A stretch of 64,000 nucleotides of DNA, taken from NCBI RefSeq assembly GCF_030733845.1, contig NZ_CP132312.1, positions 1-64,000 on the forward strand. Reading direction: 5' to 3'. The notes beneath the pieces were generated by a model. That model saw only the letters and a program-made list of their open reading frames with translations. It was not told where the DNA came from and did no database searches. The translations under genes were made by a program, and so were the position numbers. Below, piece by piece: positions 25,504 to 34,679 of this stretch (positions are counted from its first letter, which is position 1; each line of letters opens with the position of its first letter). This DNA comes from Shinella zoogloeoides (GTDB lineage Bacteria; Pseudomonadota; Alphaproteobacteria; Rhizobiales; Rhizobiaceae).

Positions 25504-26490
25504 ATGGCCACCACGAAATCGAGACTTGTCACCGGCCTGATGGCCGTCGGCCTGGTGCTGGCCGGCATCGGCACGGCTGCCGCGGATCCGATCCGCGTCG
25601 GCATCGCCAATTTCGGCGAGCACCCGCCGCTCAATGCCGCCATCGCCGGCTTCAAGAAGGCGCTGTCGGAAAACGGCTTCGTCGAGGGCAAGGACGTCGT
25701 CTATACGGAAAGCCACACCAATTTCGACGCCTCGCTCGTGCCGCAGATGATCGCGAAGCTGCAGGCCGAACAGCCGAAGCTGATCTACACCGTCACGACG
25801 CCGGTTTCGCAGATCGCCAAGAAGGCGCTCGCGGGATCCGGTATCCCGGTTATCTTCACGGCCGTCACCGATCCGGTCGCCGGCAAGCTGGTGCCCTCCT
25901 GGGAGAGCGGCGACGACGGCATCACGGGCGCCACCGACAGCCAGGACATGGCGGCGGTTCTGGCCTTCACGAAGAAGCTCCTGCCGAACGCCAAGCGCCT
26001 CGGCCTGCCTTACAATCCCGGCGAGGCCAACGACGTGGCGCTGCTCGAATCGATCCGCAAGATCGCGCCGGAGCAAGGGTTTGAAGTCGTCGAGGTCGGT
26101 GTCGACAACCTCAACGACATCCAGCAGCGCATCACCTCGCTCGCCGGCAAGGTGGACGTCATCTACGGCCCGACGTCGAACATGATCCAGCCGGCCATCG
26201 CCGCCGTTGCGGCGGCCGCGCGCCAGTCGGGCATTCCCGTCGTCAACGCCGTCGATACGGCGGTGCTCGAAGGCTTCGTGCCGGCAAGCTTTGCCGTCAA
26301 CTACGAGCAGGTCGGCATGAACGCCGGCAAGATCGCGGCCGAGGTACTGAAGGGCAAGGACCCGAAGTCCATCGCGCCCGTGCGCCCGGCCTATGAGGAT
26401 CATCAGGCGCTGATCTCGAGGAAGGCCATGGCCGCCTTCGGCATCGAAATCCCCGCTTCGCTCGCCGACTGCAACTGTATCGTCGACTGA
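25504..26490 (+). CDS. ABC transporter substrate-binding protein (ABC_sub_bind/TrpX family)
   Basis: A 328-residue periplasmic protein with a signal peptide cleaved near AAA-DPIRVG (residue 27). Two Rossmann-like lobes are visible (VGIANFGEHPPLNAAIAGF, then LIYTVTTPVSQIAKKAL, and VDVIYGPTSNMIQPAIAAV), typical of the family that binds aromatic amino acids such as tryptophan or tyrosine. ATG 25504 has GGAGGAGGAA in front of it. It leads an operon with ATPase, permease and kynureninase, so kynurenine or a related tryptophan metabolite is the inferred ligand. A hairpin follows its stop. Confidence 0.88.
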   Translation: MATTKSRLVTGLMAVGLVLAGIGTAAADPIRVGIANFGEHPPLNAAIAGFKKALSENGFVEGKDVVYTESHTNFDASLVPQMIAKLQAEQPKLIYTVTTPVSQIAKKALAGSGIPVIFTAVTDPVAGKLVPSWESGDDGITGATDSQDMAAVLAFTKKLLPNAKRLGLPYNPGEANDVALLESIRKIAPEQGFEVVEVGVDNLNDIQQRITSLAGKVDVIYGPTSNMIQPAIAAVAAAARQSGIPVVNAVDTAVLEGFVPASFAVNYEQVGMNAGKIAAEVLKGKDPKSIAPVRPAYEDHQALISRKAMAAFGIEIPASLADCNCIVD

Positions 26491-26506
26491 CCCGGCGCCA
26501 ACAACA

Positions 26507-26532
26507 GGACGGCGGCCTCAGCGCCTCCGTCC
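26507..26532 (+). terminator. Hairpin after the TrpX-like SBP gene
   Basis: GGACGG (26507-26512) pairs with CCGTCC (26527-26532) around a GC-rich loop, 16 bp after the SBP stop and 75 bp before the ATPase ATG. There is no T run, so it is probably a partial terminator or mRNA stabiliser. Confidence 0.45.
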
Positions 26533-26607
26533 GCTAGGCTTTGTTTACGCAATTCCCCACGCAAAACCGTTTCTCGCTTTTGCCGGAATTGCTCGAAGGA
26601 GGAACGG

Positions 26608-27387
26608 ATGCTTGAAATCCGATCTGCACGAAAAGTCTTCTACAAGGGCCAGCCCGACGAGAAGATCGCCCTCAACGACCTGAGCCTGACGCTCCCCACC
26701 GGCAATTTCGCCATCGTCATCGGGTCGAACGGCGCCGGCAAGAGCAGCATGCTGAATGCCATTTCCGGTGCGCTGATGCTCGATTCGGGAAAGATCCTCA
26801 TCAATGGCGACGATGTCACGGCGCTGCCGGTGCACAAGCGCGCAAGTCGCGTCGCCCGGGTCTTCCAGGACCCGATGAAGGGCACCGCCGCCTCGATGAC
26901 GGTCGCTGAAAACATGCTGCTCGCCGAACTGCGCGGCAAGAAGCTCGGCCTCAACCGCGGCCTCAACGCCAAACGGCTTGCAAGCTACAAGGAGCGTCTC
27001 GCCGCCTTGAACCTCGGGCTGGAAAACCGGCTGGAGACGCGCGTCGAGCTGCTTTCGGGTGGTCAGCGCCAGTCGCTCTCGCTGATCATGGCAACCTGCG
27101 ACCAGCCGGACCTGCTGCTGCTCGACGAACACACCGCCGCGCTCGATCCGCGCACCGCCGACATCGTCATGCAGGCGACGGTCCGCGCGGTGGAAGCCTT
27201 CAATCTCACCACGCTGATGGTGACGCACAACATGCAGCACGCTGTCGATTTCGGCCATAGCGTGGTGATGCTCGACGCCGGCAGGACGCGGCTCGAAATC
27301 ACCGGCGCGGAAAAGGCCGAGGTCACCATTCCCAAACTGATCGGTCACTTCGGCATGAAGACCGACCGCATGCTGCTGGCGAGCTGA
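26608..27387 (+). CDS. ABC transporter ATP-binding protein
   Basis: A 259-residue ATPase. Walker A is GSNGAGKSS (39-47), the signature is LSGGQRQSLSL, Walker B is LLLLDEHTAALDP and the switch His is in MVTHNMQHA. It resembles the ATPase partner of TrpXYZ-type aromatic amino acid importers. ATG 26608 is preceded by GAAGGAGGAACG. It lies between the binding protein and permease genes, with the permease starting 7 bp after its stop. Confidence 0.9.
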   Translation: MLEIRSARKVFYKGQPDEKIALNDLSLTLPTGNFAIVIGSNGAGKSSMLNAISGALMLDSGKILINGDDVTALPVHKRASRVARVFQDPMKGTAASMTVAENMLLAELRGKKLGLNRGLNAKRLASYKERLAALNLGLENRLETRVELLSGGQRQSLSLIMATCDQPDLLLLDEHTAALDPRTADIVMQATVRAVEAFNLTTLMVTHNMQHAVDFGHSVVMLDAGRTRLEITGAEKAEVTIPKLIGHFGMKTDRMLLAS

Positions 27388-27394
27388 GACGGAC

Positions 27395-28318
27395 ATGGAC
27401 ACGGTTTCTACGATACTTTCGAATTTCATCGCGCTCGTGCCGGTCACGCTGGCGCAGAGCCTCATCCTTTCCTTCATCGTGCTCGGTATTATGCTGCCGT
27501 TCCGCACGCTGAACTTCCCGGACCTGACTAGCGAAGGCGCATTCCCGCTAGGCGGTTGCGTCTGCGCGCTGTCGCTGGCCGGCGGGGCACCGGGCTGGCT
27601 TGCCATCCTCGTGGCGATGGCTGCCGGGTTCCTGGCGGGAAGCTGCACGGCCTTCGTACACCTGCGCTTCCGCATCCATACGCTGCTCGCCGGCATCCTG
27701 ATGATGACCATGCTCTACAGCATCAACCTGCGGCTCATGGGCAAGTCCAACCTCTCCGTCTACGGCACGCCGACCCTCTTCGACGGCGTTCCCTTCGCCG
27801 AGCCCGGTTTCCCGGTCAGCAAGATCGTCGTCGCCGGCCTGCTCGGCATCGCCGCCTATTGCCTGCTGAACCTCTATTTCCGCACGGAGCGGGGCACGGC
27901 CATGCGCGCCGTCGGCTCCAACCCGGACATGGCGGAGGCGCAGGGCATCAGCATCTGGGCCGCCACCATCGGCGGGGTCGGCCTCGCCGGCGCCTTCTCG
28001 GCGACCAGCGGCGCACTGATGGTGCAGTCGCAGGGCTTTGCCGACGTCAACATGGGCATCGGCACGCTGATCAACGGCCTTGCCGCGCTGATGATCGGCG
28101 AGGCCATCGTCGGCAAGCAGACCATCCGCCGCCAGCTTGCCGCCCCCTTCGTCGGCGCCATCGTCTACTACCAACTCGTCTCGCTCTGCCTTGCCGCCGG
28201 CATGCCGCCGACCGACCTGAAGCTTGCCACCGGCCTCTTCGTGCTCGCCATGCTGGCGCTACCCACCCTCAAGCGCGCCCGCGGCCCCATGCCCGCCCGC
28301 GAAACCGTTCGTGAATAG
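27395..28318 (+). CDS. ABC transporter permease (TrpY/branched-chain-like)
   Basis: A 307-residue inner-membrane protein with about eight to nine hydrophobic segments. The pattern LGIMLPFRTLNFPDLTSEGAF and GGCVCALSL, then AGILMMTMLYSINLRLMG and VGSNPDMAEAQGIS, matches permeases of the COG4120 type that partner ABC_sub_bind proteins. There is a single permease gene, so the channel is expected to be a homodimer. The kynureninase gene starts 12 bp downstream, in the same operon. Confidence 0.9.
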   Translation: MDTVSTILSNFIALVPVTLAQSLILSFIVLGIMLPFRTLNFPDLTSEGAFPLGGCVCALSLAGGAPGWLAILVAMAAGFLAGSCTAFVHLRFRIHTLLAGILMMTMLYSINLRLMGKSNLSVYGTPTLFDGVPFAEPGFPVSKIVVAGLLGIAAYCLLNLYFRTERGTAMRAVGSNPDMAEAQGISIWAATIGGVGLAGAFSATSGALMVQSQGFADVNMGIGTLINGLAALMIGEAIVGKQTIRRQLAAPFVGAIVYYQLVSLCLAAGMPPTDLKLATGLFVLAMLALPTLKRARGPMPARETVRE

Positions 28319-28330
28319 AAGGACTGCCGC

Positions 28331-29572
28331 ATGACCATCGATATCAAAGCCGTCGAGGCGCTGGATCGCGACGACCCGCTCGCGGGCTTCAAGGGCCGCT
28401 TCGACCTGCCCGAGGGCGTCACCTATCTCGACGGCAACTCGCTCGGCGCGGCGCTGCACGCCGCCTATGCCGAGATCGAGAAGGCGGCGAAGCTCGAATG
28501 GGGCCGCGACCTCATTCGCAGCTGGAACACCGCCGGCTGGTTCGCGCTGCCGCTGACGCTCGGCGACCGCGTCGGCCGCCTCATCGGCGCCGCCCCCGGC
28601 CAGACGGGCGTGACCGACAACACCTCGACCAATGTCTACAAGGCGCTGCATGCGGCGCTCGCCCTCAACGAAGGCCGCAACGTCATCGTCGCGGAGAGCG
28701 AGAGCTTCCCGACCGACCTCTACATGGCCGAGGGGGTGATGGCGACGCGACCGGGCACGGTCATGCGGCTGGAAGGCGTCGACGGTCCCCGCATCGAGGA
28801 CCTGATCGACGAGAGCGTCGCCGTGGTGCTGGTCAACCACGTCAACTACAAGACCGGCGCGCTGCGCGACATGGAAGCGCTGACGAAGCGCGCCCATGAC
28901 GCCGGGGCGCTCGTCGTCTGGGACCTCTGCCATTCCGCCGGTGCGCTGCCGGTGGAGCTCGATCGCTGCAATGTCGATTTCGCGGTGGGTTGCACCTACA
29001 AGTACATCAATGGCGGCCCCGGCGCGCCGGCCTTCATCTATGTGGCAAAGCGTCTTCAGGAAAAGGCCCGGCAGCCGCTGAGCGGCTGGTGGGGCCACGC
29101 GCGCCCCTTCGGCTTCGAGCGCAGCTATGACGGCGGCGCCGGCGTCCTTCCCTTCCTGTCCGGCACGCAGCCGATCCTGTCGCTGCGCGCGCTCTCGGCC
29201 GCGCTCGACCTCTGGGACGAGGTCGATCTTGCCGCGGTTCGCAGAAAGAGCATCGCGCTCACCGATCTCTTCATCACGCTCGTCGAGACGCGCTGCGGCG
29301 CGCATGGCCTCAAGCTCGTCGGTCCGCGCGACGGCACAAAGCGCGGCAGCCAGGTCTCCTTCGAGCATGAGGGGGCCTACGAGATCATGCAGGCCCTGAT
29401 CGAGCGCGGCGTCATCGGCGATTTCCGCGCGCCGGCCACCATCCGATTCGGCTTCACGCCGCTCTATACGAGCTTTGCGGATGTCTGGACTGCCGTGGAC
29501 GTGCTGCATGACGTACTGGAAACGGGCGCGTGGCGCGATGCGCGCTATGCGGTGCGCAGCGCCGTTACCTGA
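28331..29572 (+). CDS. kynU: Kynureninase
   Basis: A 413-residue PLP-dependent hydrolase that cleaves L-kynurenine to anthranilate, or 3-hydroxykynurenine to 3-hydroxyanthranilate, plus alanine. Landmarks are YLDGNSLGA near the N-terminus, TDNTSTNVYKAL, the PLP ring Asp in VVWDLCHSAGALPVEL (D198), the Schiff-base Lys in CTYKYINGGPGAP (K224), and WWGHARPFGFE. The length is standard. It is the last gene of the ABC importer operon and is followed by a strong terminator. No tryptophan dioxygenase, formamidase or kynurenine 3-monooxygenase gene is in the window, so imported substrate is implied. Confidence 0.93.
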   Translation: MTIDIKAVEALDRDDPLAGFKGRFDLPEGVTYLDGNSLGAALHAAYAEIEKAAKLEWGRDLIRSWNTAGWFALPLTLGDRVGRLIGAAPGQTGVTDNTSTNVYKALHAALALNEGRNVIVAESESFPTDLYMAEGVMATRPGTVMRLEGVDGPRIEDLIDESVAVVLVNHVNYKTGALRDMEALTKRAHDAGALVVWDLCHSAGALPVELDRCNVDFAVGCTYKYINGGPGAPAFIYVAKRLQEKARQPLSGWWGHARPFGFERSYDGGAGVLPFLSGTQPILSLRALSAALDLWDEVDLAAVRRKSIALTDLFITLVETRCGAHGLKLVGPRDGTKRGSQVSFEHEGAYEIMQALIERGVIGDFRAPATIRFGFTPLYTSFADVWTAVDVLHDVLETGAWRDARYAVRSAVT

Positions 29573-29597
29573 TCTCAGGCATGTATTGAAGCAGAGA

Positions 29598-29627
29598 GGC
29601 GCTTTCCCGGCCGGGAGAGCGCCTTTT
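29598..29627 (+). terminator. Rho-independent terminator after kynU
   Basis: A long palindromic stem (GGCGCT and TCCCGG with the matching CCGGGA and AGCGCC, one mismatch) ends at 29623 and is followed by TTTT. It closes the importer-kynureninase operon. Confidence 0.8.
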
Positions 29628-29682
29628 CGCGTTCCTCAGCCGGCCAGGACTTATCACATCTCGACATCAATTCATTCAACCT

Positions 29683-29700
29683 ATGTGGATTGTTATATTA
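29683..29700. promoter_or_regulatory. Operator-like site upstream of the aldehyde dehydrogenase gene
   Basis: ATGTGGATTGTTATATTA closely matches the GntR promoter site read in the opposite direction (ATGCGGATTATTATATAT). It overlaps a possible -10 box (TATATT) about 70 bp upstream of the start codon, so the same regulator may repress this gene. Confidence 0.5.
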
Positions 29701-29768
29701 GACCGCTGATTGCATCCATTGCGGGACGGAAGGCTCGGCCTCCAACGGAATGGCGAAAAGGCAATCTC

Positions 29769-31199
29769 ATGGCTCAGGAAACGCAGGCGCAGCTCTATAT
29801 CGGCGGCAAGTGGAGGGCGACCTCCGAAACGCTCGCCGTCATTAACCCCGCCAATGAGGATGTCATCGGCACGGTGGCGGTGGCCCGCGAGGCCGACCTT
29901 GCCGACGCGACGGAGGCGGCCTGGCAGGGGTTTAAGGTCTGGAGCCAAACGTCGCCGGCCGCGCGCGCGGCCATCATCCTGAAGGCCGCCCAGCTGATGC
30001 GCGAGCGCGCGGAAGAAATCGCCCGGTCGATCACGCTGGAAAACGGCAAGCCGATTGCCGAGGCGCGGCTGGAGGTCATCCGCGGCTGCGAGTTCTTCGA
30101 GTGGGATGCCGGCGAATGCGTGCGCCTCTACGGCCGCGTCATCCCGAGTGCGCCGGGCATCCGCTATATCGTGCTGCACGAGCCGATCGGCCCGGTCGCC
30201 GCCTTCTCGCCGTGGAATTTCCCGATGAGTCAGCCGGCCCGCAAGATCGGCGGGGCGCTCGCCGCCGGCTGCTCCATCGTCATGAAGGCCTCGGAGGAGA
30301 CGCCGACGGGCGTTATCCATATCGCGCGCGCCTTCCACGATGCGGGCCTGCCTGCCGGCGTGCTCAACCTCGTCTTCGGCCATCCCGCCGAGATCTCCGA
30401 ATACCTCATCCCGCAGGACCGCATCCGCATGGTCGCCTTCACCGGCTCGACCGTCGTCGGAAAACACCTGACGATGCGCGCCTCGCAATATATGAAGCCG
30501 GCGCTCATGGAGCTTGGCGGCCATGCGCCCGTCATCGTCTGCGAGGATGCGGACCCCATCGCGGCGGGTCTTGCCTGCGCGACGCGCAAATATCGCAATT
30601 CCGGCCAGGTCTGCACCTCGCCGACGCGGTTCTTCGTGCATGAGACGCTTTATAGCCGCTTCGTCGAGGCATTTGTGAAAAAGGCGCGGTCGATCAAGGT
30701 CGGCGACGGCCTCGACGCGTCGACGCAGATGGGTCCCGTCGCCAACGACCGCCGCATCGCCGCCCTGCAGGATCTCGTGGACGATGCCCGCGCCAGGGGC
30801 GCGCGGGTGCTTTGTGGCGGCGGGCGTCTCGACGGCAAGGGTTACTTCTTCGCGCCGACGGCGATTGCCGAGCTGCCGGACGATGCCCGGGCGCTTTCCG
30901 AAGAGCCCTTCGGTCCGCTGGCCCTGATCAATCCGGTCGCTTCGGTGGACGAGGCCATCGCCAAGGCGAATGCGCTGCCCTTCGGTCTTGCCGCCTATGG
31001 CTTCACCAATTCGACGGCCAATGTGGATCGGTTGATGCAGGGCATCGAGGCGGGCAATCTCTCGATCAATACGCTGGAGGCCTCGGTTGCCGAAACGCCG
31101 TTCGGCGGCGTCAAGGAAAGCGGCCTTGGCCGGGAGGGCGGCGCGGAAGGCCTGCATCACTATACGGTCATCAAGAACGTCTCGCTGCGCATCGCCTGA
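29769..31199 (+). CDS. NAD(P)-dependent aldehyde dehydrogenase (semialdehyde-type)
   Basis: A 476-residue aldehyde dehydrogenase. The catalytic Cys is C282 in NSGQVCTSPTR and the general base is E249 in LMELGGHAP. Cofactor-site features include FSPWNFPM and AFTGSTVVGK. ITLENGKPIAEA resembles succinate- or aminomuconate-semialdehyde enzymes. ATG 29769 is the start that aligns with family N-termini; upstream frame extension is non-coding. Given kynureninase and 3-hydroxyanthranilate dioxygenase around it, 2-aminomuconate-6-semialdehyde is a candidate substrate, but that would need a decarboxylase not seen here. Succinate semialdehyde is the alternative. Confidence 0.87.
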   Translation: MAQETQAQLYIGGKWRATSETLAVINPANEDVIGTVAVAREADLADATEAAWQGFKVWSQTSPAARAAIILKAAQLMRERAEEIARSITLENGKPIAEARLEVIRGCEFFEWDAGECVRLYGRVIPSAPGIRYIVLHEPIGPVAAFSPWNFPMSQPARKIGGALAAGCSIVMKASEETPTGVIHIARAFHDAGLPAGVLNLVFGHPAEISEYLIPQDRIRMVAFTGSTVVGKHLTMRASQYMKPALMELGGHAPVIVCEDADPIAAGLACATRKYRNSGQVCTSPTRFFVHETLYSRFVEAFVKKARSIKVGDGLDASTQMGPVANDRRIAALQDLVDDARARGARVLCGGGRLDGKGYFFAPTAIAELPDDARALSEEPFGPLALINPVASVDEAIAKANALPFGLAAYGFTNSTANVDRLMQGIEAGNLSINTLEASVAETPFGGVKESGLGREGGAEGLHHYTVIKNVSLRIA

Positions 31200-31222
31200 C
31201 GCGCATCTACGTCCGAGGCTGG

Positions 31223-31253
31223 GGCCGGAATCGTTGACCTGACGGTTCCGGCC
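31223..31253. terminator. Terminator between the aldehyde dehydrogenase and lysR genes
   Basis: An 8-bp stem GGCCGGAA with TTCCGGCC, extended by an inner CGT/ACG pairing, then a T-rich tail (TTCTTG). The two flanking genes converge here. Confidence 0.65.
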
Positions 31254-31265
31254 TTCTTGCGTTCC

Positions 31266-32171
31266 TCACCCCACCACCGGCACCATGTCGCGCAGCACCT
31301 TGCGCAGCAGGGTGCGCACCGCGAGCGTAGCGGAAGAGGGCGTGCGCTCCCGTGCCGTGATGATCGCCACGTCGCGGGCAATCGACGGTTCGGCCAGCGG
31401 CCGCGCCGCGATCTTGCGGCCGTTCAGGCCGGCAAAGGCATAGGTCGGCAGGATGGCGAGACCCGCCTCCCGCTCGACGAGGGCGAGGGCGGTGTTGATC
31501 TGGTGCACTTCGAGGGCGGGCCGCAGCGGCACGTTGGCGCTCTCGAAGCCCACTTCCGTTAGAAGGCGGATGTTGCTTTCCCGGGTCAGCGTGATGATCG
31601 CCTGGTCGGCGAGCGCGGCCCAGGACACCTCGCCCTTTGCACAGATGGCATGTCCCTCGGGCGCGAAAACCATCAGCTGGTCGCGCAGCACGCGCTGGAT
31701 CTCCAGCCCGTCCTCGTCGCTGGCGAAGGTGCCGACGCCGAGGTCGCAGAGCCCGCTGCGCACGCGCGGCGCGATGAGGTCCGTCACCACGTCCTCGATC
31801 CTGAGCTTGAGGTTCGGATGGGCGGTCGCGACCTCCTGCAGCAGGCGCGGCAGCACCGTCGCGCCGAGGAAGGGCGGAGCGGCAATGCGCACAAGGCCGG
31901 TGCGCAATTGCCCGAGATCGTGCACAGCATCGACGGCGCGCTCGATTTCCGCCAGTCCCGGCAAGGCTCCGGCGGCAAAGACGCGGCCGGCCTCGGTCAG
32001 CTCGACGCGCCGGGTCGTGCGGTCGAACAGCCGCGTTCCGAGCAGGGCCTCGAGATCGCGGATTGCGTGGGAGATTCCCGCCTGGCTGGTGCGCAGCCGC
32101 TCGGCCGCGCGCGAAAAATTGCCGAGCTCGACGACGGCCTGAAAACACTTGATTTGACGCAGGTTGAGCAT
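31266..32171 (-). CDS. LysR family transcriptional regulator
   Basis: A 301-residue LysR regulator. The N-terminal helix-turn-helix is at about residues 1-60 (LRQIKCFQAVVELGNFSRAAERL, then SQAGISHAIRDLEALLGTRLF), followed by the periplasmic-binding-like effector domain. It is divergent, across 143 bp, from the operon of the DHDPS-family enzyme, 3-hydroxyanthranilate dioxygenase and aspartate-dehydrogenase-like protein, so it most likely activates that operon in response to a pathway metabolite. Confidence 0.9.
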   Translation of the reverse strand: MLNLRQIKCFQAVVELGNFSRAAERLRTSQAGISHAIRDLEALLGTRLFDRTTRRVELTEAGRVFAAGALPGLAEIERAVDAVHDLGQLRTGLVRIAAPPFLGATVLPRLLQEVATAHPNLKLRIEDVVTDLIAPRVRSGLCDLGVGTFASDEDGLEIQRVLRDQLMVFAPEGHAICAKGEVSWAALADQAIITLTRESNIRLLTEVGFESANVPLRPALEVHQINTALALVEREAGLAILPTYAFAGLNGRKIAARPLAEPSIARDVAIITARERTPSSATLAVRTLLRKVLRDMVPVVG

Positions 32172-32314
32172 AGGTGATCCATACTGATTTCAGCATGAAT
32201 ATATACGCACTATGTGGCTTAATGAATAAAAAAATCCTGCGCTAAATGTCGCCAGAACCATTCGATGCGGCCTGCTTCATGCGCCGCCGGAACGCAAATG
32301 CGACAAGGAGCGTC
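32172..32314. promoter_or_regulatory. Divergent promoter region of lysR and the 3-hydroxyanthranilate operon
   Basis: An AT-rich 143-bp gap. It includes ATGTGGCTT (32212-32220), one base off the ATGTGGATT motif upstream of the aldehyde dehydrogenase, and GACAAGGAG as the ribosome binding site before ATG 32315. I could not define a LysR box by eye. Confidence 0.4.
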
Positions 32315-33271
32315 ATGAAATATCACCGCAAGGATGCAAAGGCCCATTCCCGCGCCACGATGCGGGGCATCTGGGCGGCCGCGAACACGCCGTTCACCGC
32401 CGATGGCGCGATCGACGAGGAGGGCTACCGTCGCAATGTCGAGCACTGGATCGGTGATCTCGGCATCGACGGCCTCTTCATCGCCGGCAAGCAGGGCGAG
32501 TTCTTCTCCATGTCCGTCGACGAGCGCAAGCGCATGTTCGACCTCTCCGTGGAGGCGACCGGCGGCCGGGCGCAGACCATCATGTCCTGCTCGGACCAGA
32601 ACATGGACGTGGTAATCGACCTTGCCCGCCATGCGCAGGCCTGCGGCGCCGACTATATCGTCGTGCACGCGCCGATCCTGCACTTCTTCAAGCAGCAGGA
32701 CGAGACACTGCTGCGCTACTACGAGACCATCGCCTCCAAGGTGGATATCGGCATGGCGCTCTGGTCGCATCCCGACAGCGGCTACCTGATGAGCCCGGAA
32801 CTGTGCAACCGGCTCGCGGATATCGAGACGGTCGTCGCCATCAAATATTCCGTGCCGCGCGAGATGTACAAGAAACTGACCGCGCTTGCCGGCGACCGCA
32901 TCCTCGTTTCGACCGCTTCGGAAGAGGAATGGCTGGATAACGTGCTGGAACTCGGCTGGCAGCTTTATCTCTGCTCCTCGCCGCCCTACACGCTCCAGAC
33001 GAAGGCCGACCACCGCATGGCCGACTATACCGCGCTCGCCTTCGCGGGAAAGGGCGAGGAGGCGCGCGCCGTCAGCGCCAGCCTGCAAGGCGTTCGCGAT
33101 GCCTTCCGCAGGACCAAGCCCGCGGAAAAGCCCCATGCGCACCAGAAATACTGGCAGGAACTGCTCGGCCAGGTCGGCGGCGCCGTTCGTCGCCCGCTTC
33201 TGGAGCTGACGGACGAGGAAAAGAGACTGACCCGAGCCGCCTTCGAGGAATGCGGCCTGAAATTGCGCTAA
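32315..33271 (+). CDS. Dihydrodipicolinate synthase (DHDPS/NAL) family protein, non-canonical
   Basis: A 318-residue class I aldolase-like TIM-barrel protein. The Schiff-base Lys is K177 in ETVVAIKYS. The pyruvate-binding GTTGE motif of true DapA reads GKQGE here (58-62), and the usual active-site Tyr region reads HAPILHFF (118-125), with no Tyr at the canonical place. It is therefore unlikely to be lysine-biosynthetic DapA, but it could still form a Schiff base with a 2-oxo acid. It is the first gene of the operon with 3-hydroxyanthranilate dioxygenase 21 bp downstream. Lyase or hydratase-aldolase activity on a ring-cleavage intermediate is a testable guess. Confidence 0.82.
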   Translation: MKYHRKDAKAHSRATMRGIWAAANTPFTADGAIDEEGYRRNVEHWIGDLGIDGLFIAGKQGEFFSMSVDERKRMFDLSVEATGGRAQTIMSCSDQNMDVVIDLARHAQACGADYIVVHAPILHFFKQQDETLLRYYETIASKVDIGMALWSHPDSGYLMSPELCNRLADIETVVAIKYSVPREMYKKLTALAGDRILVSTASEEEWLDNVLELGWQLYLCSSPPYTLQTKADHRMADYTALAFAGKGEEARAVSASLQGVRDAFRRTKPAEKPHAHQKYWQELLGQVGGAVRRPLLELTDEEKRLTRAAFEECGLKLR

Positions 33272-33835
<564 letters not shown>

Positions 33836-33858
33836 GCGTGAAGTAGCGGAGAACCGTC

Positions 33859-34665
33859 ATGTCGACAGTCGAAGCCATCTGCCTTGTCGGCTGGGGCGCC
33901 ATCGGCCAGAGGGTCGCCGCGCTGCTGAAGGCGCGCGGCGCCAATGCCCGGATTGTCGGGATCGCGGTTCGCGATCCCAAGGAGGTCGAGGGGACCATGC
34001 CGGAGGGGGCGGTGCATGTCACCGGACCCGAGACGCTGGCCGCGACCGGCGCGACGCTGGTCATTGAGGCGGCGAGCCGTGAAAGCGTGCTGCCCTTCGC
34101 TCGTGCCGCGCTCACGGCGGGCATGGATTTCGCCGTCACCTCGACTTCGGCGCTTGTCGATGTGGCCGTGCTGGATGAACTCGTCGAAACGGCCCGGCGG
34201 AACGGGCGCAAACTCATCGTTCCGCCGGGCGCGCTCGGGGGCATCGATGCCCTTTCGGCCGCATCGCGGCTGGGGTTGGACGGCGTTGAGCATGTCATCA
34301 CCAAGCCCGCGCGGGCCTGGCTCGGCACGCCGGCTGAGGAGCGCTGTCGGCTTGCCGATCTGACGGAGGCCGAAACCTTTTTCGAGGGTTCTGCCGCCGA
34401 AGCGGCGACAGCCTTCCCGCAGAACGCCAATGTGGCGGCGACGACCTCCCTTGCCGGCATCGGCGTGCAGCGCACGCGCGTGCGCCTCGTCGCCGATCCC
34501 GAGGCTACCGAGAACACCCACCGTATCCATGCGACCGGCGCATTCGGGAAGATGGAAATCTGCCTGCAGAACCGACCACTCGCCACCAACCCGAAATCAT
34601 CGGAAATGACGGCGTTGAACCTCGTTCGGATGATCGAGAACCGGACCGGCGCGCTGGTGTTGTAA
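33859..34665 (+). CDS. nadX: L-aspartate dehydrogenase-like protein (NadX family)
   Basis: A 268-residue NAD(P)-dependent dehydrogenase. The Rossmann motif is CLVGWGAIGQRVAALL; the family-specific FPQNANVAATTSLAG motif and the C-terminal NRPLATNPKSSEMTALNLV segment mark it as NadX-like. The classical reaction interconverts aspartate and iminoaspartate, a precursor of quinolinate. It lies 23 bp after the 3-hydroxyanthranilate dioxygenase, so it may feed NAD synthesis or act on an imine/amino acid formed in the ring-cleavage pathway. The symbol is by family only. Confidence 0.86.
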   Translation: MSTVEAICLVGWGAIGQRVAALLKARGANARIVGIAVRDPKEVEGTMPEGAVHVTGPETLAATGATLVIEAASRESVLPFARAALTAGMDFAVTSTSALVDVAVLDELVETARRNGRKLIVPPGALGGIDALSAASRLGLDGVEHVITKPARAWLGTPAEERCRLADLTEAETFFEGSAAEAATAFPQNANVAATTSLAGIGVQRTRVRLVADPEATENTHRIHATGAFGKMEICLQNRPLATNPKSSEMTALNLVRMIENRTGALVL

Positions 34666-34679
34666 GCGCCGCGCCGGGT

